A DNA stretch of 46,226 nucleotides from a virus: positions 1 through 46,226 of the IMG/VR virus record IMGVR_UViG_3300032287_000541; one strand, 5' to 3'. The notes below the pieces were generated by a model, which was given only the letters and a program-made list of their open reading frames with translations, had not been told where the DNA came from and made no database searches. Position 1 is the stretch's first letter. Each line of letters begins with the position of its first letter. The position numbers and the translations under genes were made by a program. This document shows positions 25,630 through 34,065 of this stretch, in pieces.

Positions 25630-26428
25630 TTACGGGAGTGGATAGGTACTCATTTAATAAATAATTTATTTCATGCAGGGATAGCGCCTGTGTGTAAGCA
25701 ACATTGGTTGAGAACTTGCTATAATCGACAGCTTTTAATGCTTCAAGAGCTTTTGGATGATTTAACTTCAAGAACATTTTTGTTGTATTTGGTACTCTCT
25801 GGAAGTCAGATAGAACTTGACCACAGCCATGACCAAACACTGTTAAAGCTACATCAGCTTCTTTAGGGTCTTTAACTTTGATGATTATTTTGTTATCAGG
25901 TACACTCGTTAGAGGACGTAATTGTTCACGTCTCTGCCACACTTGGAATACAGTGGCAAGGCGGCCTTTACTAGCTTTAGTGTCTGTGATGTAGTCAATT
26001 TTCAGCTCTTCATCATGTATCTTCCAGAAGCGTTGATCCAGTCGGTTCTCAACTGACCATTTACGCCAACTTTTAGGGATGATAAACGCTATGTAATCTG
26101 ATACATCGGCGCACTTATTAAAGAACGGGATGCACAAACTATTTGCCCTACCAAACGGGGGGTTAGTGATTGTGATTACATTATGCAAGTGAGAGATGTC
26201 TTGAGTTAAAAAGTTGTCGGTTCTCAGCACAGCTTGATGTTTAGGCTCGATGTCGTACGACACGATGTCACGGTTACCAAGAGCTTCTATAAAGCTTCCA
26301 GTGCCTCCACAGGGTTCTAAGTAAGTGGGACGGGTAGTAATAGCATCCATCACTGCTACACAATGTTTAGCAACAGTAGACGGTGTGTAGTACTGTTCGG
26401 TCCCAGTTTTTCGGGTTCTACTCACCAT
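25607..26428 (-). CDS. Probable N6-adenine DNA methyltransferase
   Basis: 273 residues. SAM-dependent methylase motifs in gamma-like order: TGTEQYYTPSTVAKH (motif X region), YLEPCGGTGSFIEAL (motif I, residues 36-50), ITNPPFGR (motif IV, 87-94), then a target-recognition-type C-terminus. NPPF predicts N6-adenine methylation of duplex DNA. It starts inside the last codons of the upstream nuclease-like gene (7-base overlap), so the two form one translational unit. This pair sits where most cyanopodoviruses go straight from DNA polymerase to exonuclease. The DNA appears more AT-rich than surrounding replication genes, suggesting recent gain. A stand-alone methylase is the alternative. Confidence 0.88.
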   Translation of the reverse strand: MVSRTRKTGTEQYYTPSTVAKHCVAVMDAITTRPTYLEPCGGTGSFIEALGNRDIVSYDIEPKHQAVLRTDNFLTQDISHLHNVITITNPPFGRANSLCIPFFNKCADVSDYIAFIIPKSWRKWSVENRLDQRFWKIHDEELKIDYITDTKASKGRLATVFQVWQRREQLRPLTSVPDNKIIIKVKDPKEADVALTVFGHGCGQVLSDFQRVPNTTKMFLKLNHPKALEALKAVDYSKFSTNVAYTQALSLHEINYLLNEYLSTPVNETTNDS

Positions 26429-27030
26429 GCTTTGTGGAATTTAATTAGTGATAACTCTTCCAGCATCTCTTGAATGCCAAACTCATTACTTGTGTTACAA
26501 TTACAAGTAATCTGCTTGAGTCCAGAGGACCCTTCTCCAGTATGACCATTTTTGTATGTAGATAACATCTGTAGATTTTCCCTACTGATTAGATAGAAGT
26601 TGATGCCATTTGTTTGGACAAAGGTCAAAGCTACAAATGTGCTTTTGTCATTACGTATTTGATTTACCCATCCATTAGAAACAATGGAGAGAACATTTTC
26701 TTTGTAAGTAACAAAGCAAGTTTTAACTTCAATGTGCGCTCCTACTAGAACTTGGTATTCTGGTGGAGCTTTAAACACTTTAATGTCTCCTTGATTGGAG
26801 ATTTTTTTCCCATGAACATCAAAACACAAAAGACCTTTTAACCACGCTTTAGTGCCAAACAAACCCTTACTTTGGTTTGATGATCTACGTTGCTCATTAA
26901 CCCAATTTGGTGCATTTTGTTTCCAGTAATCATTGTTAAATTTACTGTCACTTACTGCACATTCTTCTAAATCAAAATCTACGTGGACGCTTGACTCCAC
27001 GGGCTTTTGCTGATAAACTTTTTTCGACAT
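26422..27030 (-). CDS. Putative restriction endonuclease, PD-(D/E)XK type, paired with the methylase
   Basis: 202 residues, ATG at 27030 with GAGGAA just upstream. A plausible nuclease core is present: NQGDIKVFK (Asp82), AHIEVKTCFVTY (Glu101-x-Lys103), then WVNQIRNDKSTFVALTFVQTNG and INFYLISRENL. These match the D...ExK arrangement followed by a beta-strand common in type II restriction enzymes. Adjacency to an adenine methylase in a coupled arrangement is the strongest functional clue. No obvious specificity can be read. Alternatives are a Vsr-like or Holliday-type nuclease. Base composition is AT-rich relative to neighbours. Confidence 0.65.
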   Translation of the reverse strand: MSKKVYQQKPVESSVHVDFDLEECAVSDSKFNNDYWKQNAPNWVNEQRRSSNQSKGLFGTKAWLKGLLCFDVHGKKISNQGDIKVFKAPPEYQVLVGAHIEVKTCFVTYKENVLSIVSNGWVNQIRNDKSTFVALTFVQTNGINFYLISRENLQMLSTYKNGHTGEGSSGLKQITCNCNTSNEFGIQEMLEELSLIKFHKAW

Positions 27031-27117
27031 TGTTCCTCAATGTCACCGGGAGGAAGCGCCACCACGCTTTCTTCCACCCGACGACTTATACGTTAGTGGA
27101 TAGGTTTGTGATTGTGA
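27031..27117 (-). promoter_or_regulatory. Leader with strong hairpin before the restriction-like gene
   Basis: The 87-base gap after the DNA polymerase stop holds a GC-rich inverted repeat on the minus strand (GGGTGGAAG ... CTTCCTCCC, with an inner AGCG/CGCT stem). It lies about 15 bases before a clear GAGGAA ribosome site. It may be a processing or attenuation site for the restriction-modification pair. No terminator T-run follows. Confidence 0.5.
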
Positions 27118-28368
27118 TTAGTGAACATCTGCCCAGGTGTTGCCAATCTTTCCTTCTGCTGCAATAGGGATTCGGAGGTTGTAGTATTCGCCAGCCATTA
27201 CAGCTGACAGCTCTAGCTTGAACTTCAAGTCCTCAGCTAGCTCAGGTGTGGTCTCCCACTGAAGCTCGTCGTGAACGAACGCTAATTGGTGCCCAGGAGC
27301 GTCTGCAGCAAGCACCATCCACCTCTTGGCTATAACACCCGCAGATGATTGCAAGAGGTAATTGAGAGCCTTGTGGGGGCTATCTACAGCGATCCTTCTA
27401 CTATCTACTGACTTGATAAAGCCCCGCTCACCAGCTTGACGAACAGCGGTAAGAAGACTATCCAGGCCGTCAATGGCAGCAACATAAGCGGCTCGTATCT
27501 CAGCGCCTTTTTCTTTTGCCTTGTTCGGGGAAAGGCTTGGGTCATAACTGAATCCGATTTTCTGATCACCCGCTCCATAAAGAAATGCATAAGTTACTGT
27601 TTTAACTAAGCGTCTACTGATACCAATCTTGTCTGCGTTCTCCTGATGAATGTCACCGTTGAGAAGAACATCTCCGTACCTGCCTCCATCATATCTAGCC
27701 AGATAATGGGCAAGCATTCGCAGTTCAATCCCTGAGAGGTCAGCACCAACCATGACATAGCCAGGGCTAGCGATGAATAGCTTTCTAAAGTTAAGATCAC
27801 TGGGTACTTGAGCAAGGTTCGGGTTACGATGAGCACACCTATGTGTGTTCGTAGCTACTGAACAATGGTGATGAATACGGTTACCTTTGACAAGCTTTAG
27901 CCAGGCATTCTTGCCCTCAGACAACATGCCAAGTTGTTTAGTAAGCTCAAGGCATCTGAAGAACTGCAGGGCTTCCTCTGTGCCGATATCCTTGAGTACA
28001 GTCTCATCAATGGCAGTCTTGCCACTTGCTGTCTCTTTATCGGGCACCCAGCCATGATGGTTCTTCATGATCCATGCAATGTGATCACGACTGGTAGGAT
28101 TGAACTCCTTTAATTTAGTTAGCGTAGCACCAGCTACATAACCTTGGGTTTTGTTAGGTCGCTTAGGAGTGAACTCTTGCCCTGCAACGTAAGGGTACCG
28201 CTTGCGTAGTAATTGATTAAGGTTGTCAAGTTCTGAGTAGAGAGTTTGTGCAAGTTCCCGTGCAGCATTCTCGTCAAAGTACCATCCATGTAATTCTTGG
28301 GTGGTGAGGATGGAGGCGACATCATGTTCTAATTTGATGAAATCAGGTAGGGGTGGAAGTGTTGCCAT
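27118..28368 (-). CDS. 5B: DNA polymerase, polymerase-domain ORF
   Basis: 416 residues with family-A polymerase motifs. Motif A is VMVGADLSGIELRMLAHYLARYDGG (Asp210). Motif B is SRRLVKTVTYAFLYGAGDQ (Lys256, Tyr260). Motif C is AFVHDELQWE (His366-Asp367-Glu368). It is the synthesising half of a T7-like gp5. The ATG (28368) has no convincing Shine-Dalgarno and overlaps the exonuclease ORF by 40 bases in the -1 frame. Reading one extra C in the CCCC run at 28350-28353 would join HFHP to LPDFIKLEHDV and make a normal ~585-residue polymerase. So this is a true split gene, a -1 frameshift product, or a one-base sequence error. Confidence 0.93.
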   Translation of the reverse strand: MATLPPLPDFIKLEHDVASILTTQELHGWYFDENAARELAQTLYSELDNLNQLLRKRYPYVAGQEFTPKRPNKTQGYVAGATLTKLKEFNPTSRDHIAWIMKNHHGWVPDKETASGKTAIDETVLKDIGTEEALQFFRCLELTKQLGMLSEGKNAWLKLVKGNRIHHHCSVATNTHRCAHRNPNLAQVPSDLNFRKLFIASPGYVMVGADLSGIELRMLAHYLARYDGGRYGDVLLNGDIHQENADKIGISRRLVKTVTYAFLYGAGDQKIGFSYDPSLSPNKAKEKGAEIRAAYVAAIDGLDSLLTAVRQAGERGFIKSVDSRRIAVDSPHKALNYLLQSSAGVIAKRWMVLAADAPGHQLAFVHDELQWETTPELAEDLKFKLELSAVMAGEYYNLRIPIAAEGKIGNTWADVH

Positions 28369-28847
28369 AGTTTACGTGTTACTTGTACATCCTGCAGGCA
28401 ATAATCTTGCATCTCTTGTGACCAGTTCTTCCAATCAGCCTCCTTACCAAACTCACCCTTATACTCACCTAGCCTATGTCCATACGCTTCTAGTGAGTGG
28501 CGACCATGTAGATTCAATGGCATATCCTTCCATTTACGCTTCTGATCTGTCTTCAAAATATCAGCGTGGTAAATACGAGATAACACCAAAGTATCCATAA
28601 TGGTAGCACCGGTGGTGAACCATGGAAAAAGCTTACGGATAACAGGAAGATCGTAGCCAATAATGTTGTGGCCCACAAGACAACAGGCATCCTCAAGTAG
28701 TTGAACACCTTTTGTAATAGGCTGCTCGTTGCCTTCATCATTATATACGAGAGTTTGCTTGGTGTCAAGATCGTAGATGCCAATGCAATGGATCTTGGAG
28801 CAATCATCGTATAGTCCGTCTGTTTCAATATCAAAAACTAGGTTCAC
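28329..28847 (-). CDS. 5A: DNA polymerase, 3'-5' exonuclease-domain ORF
   Basis: 172 residues. DnaQ-like proofreading motifs: VFDIETDGL (Exo I), VGHNIIGYDLPVI (Exo II) and YCLQDVQVTRKL (Exo III). It is the N-terminal third of a T7-like DNA polymerase and by itself would lack synthesis. The start is GTG overlapping the previous small gene (GTGA). It ends at TAG 13 codons after the point where the polymerase frame takes over. The 40-base out-of-frame overlap with the polymerase ORF suggests frameshifting or recent splitting. Confidence 0.92.
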   Translation of the reverse strand: MNLVFDIETDGLYDDCSKIHCIGIYDLDTKQTLVYNDEGNEQPITKGVQLLEDACCLVGHNIIGYDLPVIRKLFPWFTTGATIMDTLVLSRIYHADILKTDQKRKWKDMPLNLHGRHSLEAYGHRLGEYKGEFGKEADWKNWSQEMQDYCLQDVQVTRKLWQHFHPYLISSN

Positions 28848-28957
28848 TTACCCGTCCACTTGTAGGTCTTATCAACGAATTGCGCTCGCTTGATTGCCTC
28901 AGGTGTGGGTGGGTTAGGACGCTTTACTTTAGAAGTCGGTTGTTGGGTCGAAGTCAT
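28844..28957 (-). CDS. Tiny protein between primase-helicase and DNA polymerase (37 aa)
   Basis: 37 residues: MTSTQQPTSKVKRPNPPTPE, then AIKRAQFVDKTYKWTGK. ATG lies inside the end of the primase-helicase gene (29-base overlap), and its TGA overlaps the GTG of the polymerase exonuclease ORF. The tight coupling on both sides argues for a real gene. It is Pro/Lys-rich; function unknown. Confidence 0.6.
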   Translation of the reverse strand: MTSTQQPTSKVKRPNPPTPEAIKRAQFVDKTYKWTGK

Positions 28958-30512
28958 TAGCTTCAGTCTCTGTAAATTTACAAGTATCTAGATCGTACAC
29001 TAGTTGGCAGGCTACTCCCACTTCCCCACTATAACGGTTTTTGAGGACTCGCACAGTCGTTGCAGAGCCTCCTCTATCCGCTTGCTGGTTCCGTTCAAGC
29101 GCAATAACTCCATCTGACAGTTGAGCAATAGCTGCCGAGCCTCTGAGTTGTCCAAGGGTGACTCTTGCGCCTTCTTCGTGGTTGGTGTCATTAGATGTTC
29201 TTCGTAGGTGGGATACAAGAAATAGTGCAATGCCCGTCCTCTCTACAAGAGAGCGGAGTTTAGTCATGGTTGTATCAATCATCCTCCGTTCATCACCATC
29301 CAATCCAGACAACAGGATTGACAAGTGATCTAGGAAGACAACCTTGGTATCTAAACCACAGGCTAGGTACTCAATGCGATTGTAGATAACATCGGGGTCA
29401 AAACTACCGAACCCATCAAATAGAAATAAGTTCCAATTAACAAGAGTGTTTTGATAAGCATCGGTAAGAGTAGATCTGTCATGGTTACCCAGGTGAAGTG
29501 ATTTGCCGACAGCAGCCGACATTAAACCGAGAGCAGTACGCCTGTTTGATTCTTCAAGAGCAAGGTAGCCGACCCGTTCTCCGCTTTGTAGAAGTGAAGT
29601 TGCAAGCTCCCTGCAGAAAGAGGACTTTCCGATACCAGATCCTGCAGTGATCGTGACAAGCTCTCCATATCGTATTCCATGTAGAAGGTGCTGTAAGCCG
29701 TCGAAGGGGTAGTCATGATCACAAGGTGGGTTAGGTGTTGTTACTAAGTCAAGAAGGGATTTACCATCTACAATCCCATCTGGACGGTAGGGTTTGGCAT
29801 CCCAGATAGCACGACGTATTGCTTCGCTATCATTTACTTGGAGGGCATCTGAAGCATCCTTATAGTCGCCACTGATCTTAGCGATCTTGCACTTGCTAGG
29901 TGGTAGGACGCTTGCTGCTTCCTCCGTTGCCTTACGGCCTGCCTCGTCATTGTCGAAGAACAGGACAATCTCCTCATAACCCTGGAGCCATGGGAGAGCC
30001 CGTTGAATCGATTTCCTTGCCGCTGCGGCACCGCTAGGTAAAGATACCATCGGCCACCCCGGCATAGCTTCACAACACGAAGCTGCATCGAGCTCTCCCT
30101 CAGTGATGACAACTCGTTTTCCAGTGGAGGGAAACAAATGTTGTCCAAAGAGAGTCCCTGGTACATCTCCTTCATACTTAAATTCCTTGCTCTTTGTTTT
30201 TACTTTGCAACCTGAAAGTATTCCAGCATCGCTGTAATAATAGAAGCGTAGGACGTCTCCATCTCTGTAGATTCGGTATTGTTGACATACCTTTTCTGAG
30301 ATGTTTCGTTTTTGCAGCCGTTCGGCTGAACCTCGAAGTTGGACATTGGTGTACATTTTATGAGTGTGAACATCACCTTCCGATTTGGAATAGGTGTTAC
30401 ATGAGAAACAAAAGATGTGGCCATCTGTATACAAACTAGCTGCATCAGATGAACCACAATTATCACACGGTAAGTGCCTGACGAACTCGCTGTTCGACTC
30501 GGTTACATTCAT
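28929..30512 (-). CDS. 4: Bifunctional primase-helicase, T7 gp4-like
   Basis: 527 residues. The N-terminal zinc finger has Cys16, Cys19, Cys35 and Cys38. The Toprim primase core has VVITEGELDAASC (Glu138) and LFFDNDEAGRKA (Asp187/Asp189). The DnaB-type helicase has Walker A TAGSGIGKSSFC (291-298) and a KVVFLDHLSIL Walker B (Asp395). It unwinds DNA ahead of the polymerase and lays RNA primers. Length is near T7 gp4 (566 aa). The acidic C-terminus (EANDFDPTTDF), usual for contact with the polymerase, is present. Confidence 0.97.
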   Translation of the reverse strand: MNVTESNSEFVRHLPCDNCGSSDAASLYTDGHIFCFSCNTYSKSEGDVHTHKMYTNVQLRGSAERLQKRNISEKVCQQYRIYRDGDVLRFYYYSDAGILSGCKVKTKSKEFKYEGDVPGTLFGQHLFPSTGKRVVITEGELDAASCCEAMPGWPMVSLPSGAAAARKSIQRALPWLQGYEEIVLFFDNDEAGRKATEEAASVLPPSKCKIAKISGDYKDASDALQVNDSEAIRRAIWDAKPYRPDGIVDGKSLLDLVTTPNPPCDHDYPFDGLQHLLHGIRYGELVTITAGSGIGKSSFCRELATSLLQSGERVGYLALEESNRRTALGLMSAAVGKSLHLGNHDRSTLTDAYQNTLVNWNLFLFDGFGSFDPDVIYNRIEYLACGLDTKVVFLDHLSILLSGLDGDERRMIDTTMTKLRSLVERTGIALFLVSHLRRTSNDTNHEEGARVTLGQLRGSAAIAQLSDGVIALERNQQADRGGSATTVRVLKNRYSGEVGVACQLVYDLDTCKFTETEANDFDPTTDF

Positions 30513-30672
30513 CTACTTGTTTAGCGTGGTAATCGCGCCATTCATAAAGGGCAATCATGAAGCCTTCTACAATAGCATCACCATAGGAGTGGTCACTATG
30601 ATCGATGTCAGCCATGATATCAGCGAACATGTCTGCATAGTACTCAGCAGTGCCGTAGGTCAAGTTAGCCAT
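30463..30672 (-). CDS. Small protein between endonuclease and primase (69 aa)
   Basis: 69 residues: MANLTYGTAEYYADMFADIM, then DHSDHSYGDAIVEGFMIALYEWRDYHAKQVDECNRV. It overlaps the endonuclease by 13 bases and the primase by 50. Acidic, helical, possibly a dimeric helical hairpin. Similar short MANLTYGTAEYY proteins occur at this locus in cyanopodoviruses. Function unknown. Confidence 0.75.
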   Translation of the reverse strand: MANLTYGTAEYYADMFADIMADIDHSDHSYGDAIVEGFMIALYEWRDYHAKQVDECNRVEQRVRQALTV

Positions 30673-31013
30673 GAGATAGGAATCGAGTGGAATGAACAGT
30701 ACTTAAAGCCGTGCTTCTCACACCATTTAGCGTAAGTAGTCTTAGATCCCTTGTAGATCTTATTGTGGGGTGATTGAAATACGAATCGAATGTCAAGGTC
30801 AGGATGTGCAGCCTTGACAGCCTTCATCTTACGACGATCCTCCTCCGTTAGCTGACCTTTAGTCTCTAGGTAAATGCCATTAGGCAGGAGGAAGTCTGGT
30901 GTGTAGTTGCACTGTAAGACGTAGGGTACTTTAGTTGATTCGTATTCGTACTTAACCCCAAGGTTGGTGAGAAGATCAGCGACCTTCTCTTCAAGCCCTG
31001 AGCGGAATGCCAT
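30660..31013 (-). CDS. 3: Endonuclease I, Holliday junction resolvase, T7 gp3-like
   Basis: 117 residues. It has the PD-(D/E)XK arrangement of T7 endonuclease I: Glu8/Glu9 in SGLEEKVADLL, Asp40 in NYTPDFLLPNG, and Glu50-x-Lys52 in YLETKGQLTEEDRRKM. It resolves branched phage DNA and breaks host DNA. The start overlaps the stop of the SSB gene by one base. Slightly shorter than T7 gp3 (149 aa). Confidence 0.93.
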   Translation of the reverse strand: MAFRSGLEEKVADLLTNLGVKYEYESTKVPYVLQCNYTPDFLLPNGIYLETKGQLTEEDRRKMKAVKAAHPDLDIRFVFQSPHNKIYKGSKTTYAKWCEKHGFKYCSFHSIPISWLT

Positions 31014-31585
31014 CAGAAGTCATCATCGTCTACTGCGGTGTCATCAACAACACCGGCTTCAGAGGATGATGCCTTAAAACCTGATGTCTGACCAAACAAT
31101 GCAGCGACTTCAGTATCACCGAGATCACTGCGATCAACACCAGCAGCACCGTTAAGTTCAACGACCTGCACACCTACAAGCTTTAAGCTAGTTCCATACG
31201 TGACACCATCCTTGAGGATGTACGGCTTCTGTTTGAATGCAAGCTTTACCTTGCTGCCACTATACAAGGGCAGGTCAAGGTTAGTAATTGGTGTCCCTTC
31301 ACTGTCAACAACAGGAGGGCGATTAGTTTCATTCCAAGAGAACTTGGTTTTGTATTGCCCTTCGCTTACCTCTTCCCATGGTTCAGGCTTGAGGACACTA
31401 CGCTTAGGATTCTTAAGCTTTGACTCAGCCCACTTGAGCGTTTCTTTACGATCCTCCTCAAGGACTTCAATGAGACGTGTATCGAGTAGTGCAGACAATG
31501 AGTAGCCAAACTTACTTGGTTTCAGTACGGCTTGATAACCTTCAAGGACAACAGGCTGTTGGGTAACGTGGATGGATTGTGCCAT
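31013..31585 (-). CDS. 2.5: Single-stranded DNA-binding protein, T7 gp2.5-like
   Basis: 190 residues. An OB-fold-like beta-rich body (KLAFKQKPYILKDGVTYGTSLKLVGVQVVEL) is followed by a disordered linker and a strongly acidic C-terminus ending DDTAVDDDDF. That tail, with terminal Phe, is the hallmark by which gp2.5 contacts polymerase and primase-helicase. ATG overlaps the RNAP stop as TAATG. Position RNAP-SSB-endonuclease-primase matches T7-like cyanophages. Confidence 0.93.
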   Translation of the reverse strand: MAQSIHVTQQPVVLEGYQAVLKPSKFGYSLSALLDTRLIEVLEEDRKETLKWAESKLKNPKRSVLKPEPWEEVSEGQYKTKFSWNETNRPPVVDSEGTPITNLDLPLYSGSKVKLAFKQKPYILKDGVTYGTSLKLVGVQVVELNGAAGVDRSDLGDTEVAALFGQTSGFKASSSEAGVVDDTAVDDDDF

Positions 31586-33924
31586 TAACAAAAGAAATAA
31601 GTGGATTCGATCACGGTCTCTGGTTCTAGATCACCAATGATCGGTGGTTCGGACTCTGCACCAATGTGTTTGGCAAAGTCTCGTAAGTAATCATGCTCTG
31701 CAAAGAGGTGCATGTAGGTCTCTCGTACAAGAGAGGACAAGGTGGGCATGTCCGTTGCACGACAAAGGACAGAATCATGAATGAGAGCAACAGGGGCATC
31801 AAAGCGTAGGACACTCAAGTGTAGCAGACTAGCATCCAGACTGTGGATTAGATTGGGTGCTGTTGCATTCTTGTGGTGGTTGAGATCTACCTGATCGGTT
31901 TCACCAACTGCAACATTCATCTTACAACGACCCAACAACTTAAGTTCCAAAGACTGGTATTGCTTCTTGTTTAGCTTCTGGTGTACTACAAACCCAGATG
32001 GTGTTACCCATTCCAAGTATTGTACACCACGCTTCACAGCAGCTGCTACCTCAGTTTCAATCCATTTCATGACAGCCATAGGACCTGGTACGACCACATC
32101 CATAGCTGCACGTATAGCTTTTACAACTTGACTTAACTCGTCCTTATCTAGCTCTAACCCATCCTCCAAGAAAGCCTCTTTGATGTATCCCCTGTTGGAA
32201 TAAGGCTTTGCATTGTAAGGGATGGTCATGACACATCTCTTGGTCTTCTTTCTATCAAGATGATCACGTAAGCGTTCAGGTACTGAATCACGAGCTACTT
32301 CAGCTACTACCTTGTATGCATCTTGTGGCTTATCACCAGGTAATACATTAACCAGCTTAGCAGTTGACTTATCTCGTGCGAGTCCAGCCAAGATCTGAAG
32401 ACCACTACATGTTGCATCTACAGCAATAGGTAATGATGTGAATTGTTTATCAGCAGCAATAACGCAATGATAATACTCATCACAACTTGCTAAGAATTGC
32501 CATGGTTCTTCTGCTACTTCCCACTCAGGTAATGAATCAATAGGATCAGTAGCAATACGGCTGATGAGTGTGATGTTATTCCTAACCCACTCTAACCTCT
32601 CAGCCATTGGTGCTTTATCTAAACCATAACAAGTTGCTACATGAAATGCTAACCAAGACTCAGCTTCAGGTGTCATATAAGCACCGTCAGAGAACCTCAG
32701 TAATGATTTACCAAAGTCAGTATCTTGTGGTGTAAGAAAAGCAGGGATAGGGTAAGCTCTACCTCTATAGTCAAATGACCATGGACAATAGAATCTATCC
32801 CTATCCTTGAAACGATTAGCAGCCTCCATTGTCATACGTGTTCTGCATGACTTCTTAGGCTCTTGTGCTTGTATGTTCAAAACCTCTGCTGCTCTTCTAC
32901 GATAATCCTTACGGCTATCATAGTTAGTATCTATATCAGCAGGTTTAACAGGTAATGGATGATGAACAATAGGAAGAAACTTACCTACAGCACGTTCCAT
33001 CCTCATCAGCTCTTCAGCTACATGATAGATAAACGGGTTTATTTGGTAAGCTACCTTTTGGATCTTGTTCAAGAACTCAATTGGTACCTCCCCCTGTATA
33101 CGGGTGGGATCTCCCCTACGCACTAGATCATTGCCTCTCATCACCTCATTAAGGAGATAACCACCAGCACGATCATTAGTCCAATCGTTTGGTTCGATAA
33201 GCATTGGCCATGCAAGTGGTGCAAATAGTTCAGCATCACTCATGACCTTATCCCTGATCTTAAGGAACTCAGGAGTAGGTATAACAAACGTAACAGTTAC
33301 CTTGCCCTGCCTACGTAGATCCTTAGCGAACCAACCACTCGTTTGCATGATGCAATCAAGTAGCCATGCACCTAACTTAACACGATCAGCTCTGTTCCAT
33401 GCCTTCCACTCATTGATCTCATACCTGTTCATCAATGTACGGATGACAACAAGCTTTTGGTGAGTACCAATAGACCTGTGGAAGTAGTTCTTCTTGATCG
33501 TTGCTAGTAACCCTGGTGCTTCTTTCTCATAGTGGCGGATCTGACATTCAGCCTCTATCGCTTGACCAATGCTATCACATACAGCCTGCAATTGATCACT
33601 ACCTTGCTTAGTTGAGAATACCTTATCAAAGGTTATCTTGAGTGCAATGGTAGCAGATGCTAATGGTTCAAGCTTTGATACATAGTTTTTAATTATGTCA
33701 AAGTTATGACCAGTTCCTCTATTGAGGCGATACTCAGATGTCTTCTCAATGTGTTCAACAAGCTTTGGTAGTAATGCATCAATACTGGCTACACCATATA
33801 CCGTAGCACTTGCATAGCTCTGTTCCTGTAGCTTCCTAGTGTTATCTCTAAGGCGCTGTAGGCCTTGTCTGATCTGTTCTCGCTCTAGTGCTACTTGTTC
33901 GTCGATCTGTGCAGGTGTAGGCAA
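31585..33924 (-). CDS. 1: Single-subunit RNA polymerase, T7-like
   Basis: 779 residues. Catalytic motifs: PIAVDATCSGLQILAG (Asp503), KKTKRCVMTIPYNAKPYSN (Lys562, Tyr570) and VALIHDSVLCR (Asp717), with HSLDAS before it and YFFC at the C-terminus. It transcribes middle and late phage genes from phage promoters. The only possible start near the conserved N-terminus is TTG at 33924, eight bases after AGGA. An in-frame stop lies two codons upstream, so the start codon is unusual and probably lowers expression. It is about 100 residues shorter than T7 RNAP (883), as usual for cyanophages. Confidence 0.97.
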   Translation of the reverse strand: MPTPAQIDEQVALEREQIRQGLQRLRDNTRKLQEQSYASATVYGVASIDALLPKLVEHIEKTSEYRLNRGTGHNFDIIKNYVSKLEPLASATIALKITFDKVFSTKQGSDQLQAVCDSIGQAIEAECQIRHYEKEAPGLLATIKKNYFHRSIGTHQKLVVIRTLMNRYEINEWKAWNRADRVKLGAWLLDCIMQTSGWFAKDLRRQGKVTVTFVIPTPEFLKIRDKVMSDAELFAPLAWPMLIEPNDWTNDRAGGYLLNEVMRGNDLVRRGDPTRIQGEVPIEFLNKIQKVAYQINPFIYHVAEELMRMERAVGKFLPIVHHPLPVKPADIDTNYDSRKDYRRRAAEVLNIQAQEPKKSCRTRMTMEAANRFKDRDRFYCPWSFDYRGRAYPIPAFLTPQDTDFGKSLLRFSDGAYMTPEAESWLAFHVATCYGLDKAPMAERLEWVRNNITLISRIATDPIDSLPEWEVAEEPWQFLASCDEYYHCVIAADKQFTSLPIAVDATCSGLQILAGLARDKSTAKLVNVLPGDKPQDAYKVVAEVARDSVPERLRDHLDRKKTKRCVMTIPYNAKPYSNRGYIKEAFLEDGLELDKDELSQVVKAIRAAMDVVVPGPMAVMKWIETEVAAAVKRGVQYLEWVTPSGFVVHQKLNKKQYQSLELKLLGRCKMNVAVGETDQVDLNHHKNATAPNLIHSLDASLLHLSVLRFDAPVALIHDSVLCRATDMPTLSSLVRETYMHLFAEHDYLRDFAKHIGAESEPPIIGDLEPETVIESTYFFC

Positions 33925-33927
33925 TGA

Positions 33928-34065
33928 TTAATTCCTGATGATTGTGAACTCAGCCTCATCAATTAGTTGCTCTTTGGCAAGCTTGATGATCTCATCACGA
34001 TTGGGATGATTCTTTACTTGCTTGATCAATTGATACAAACGACGTGAGAAGGTGGTGTCAGTCAT
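33928..34065 (-). CDS. Small protein immediately upstream of RNAP (45 aa)
   Basis: 45 residues: MTDTTFSRRLYQLIKQVKNH, then DEIIKLAKEQLIDEAEFTII. ATG overlaps the upstream stop by 8 bases. Its last codons hold the AGGA that serves the RNAP TTG start, so its translation is probably coupled to RNAP. Helical, charged; function unknown. Confidence 0.7.
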   Translation of the reverse strand: MTDTTFSRRLYQLIKQVKNHPNRDEIIKLAKEQLIDEAEFTIIRN

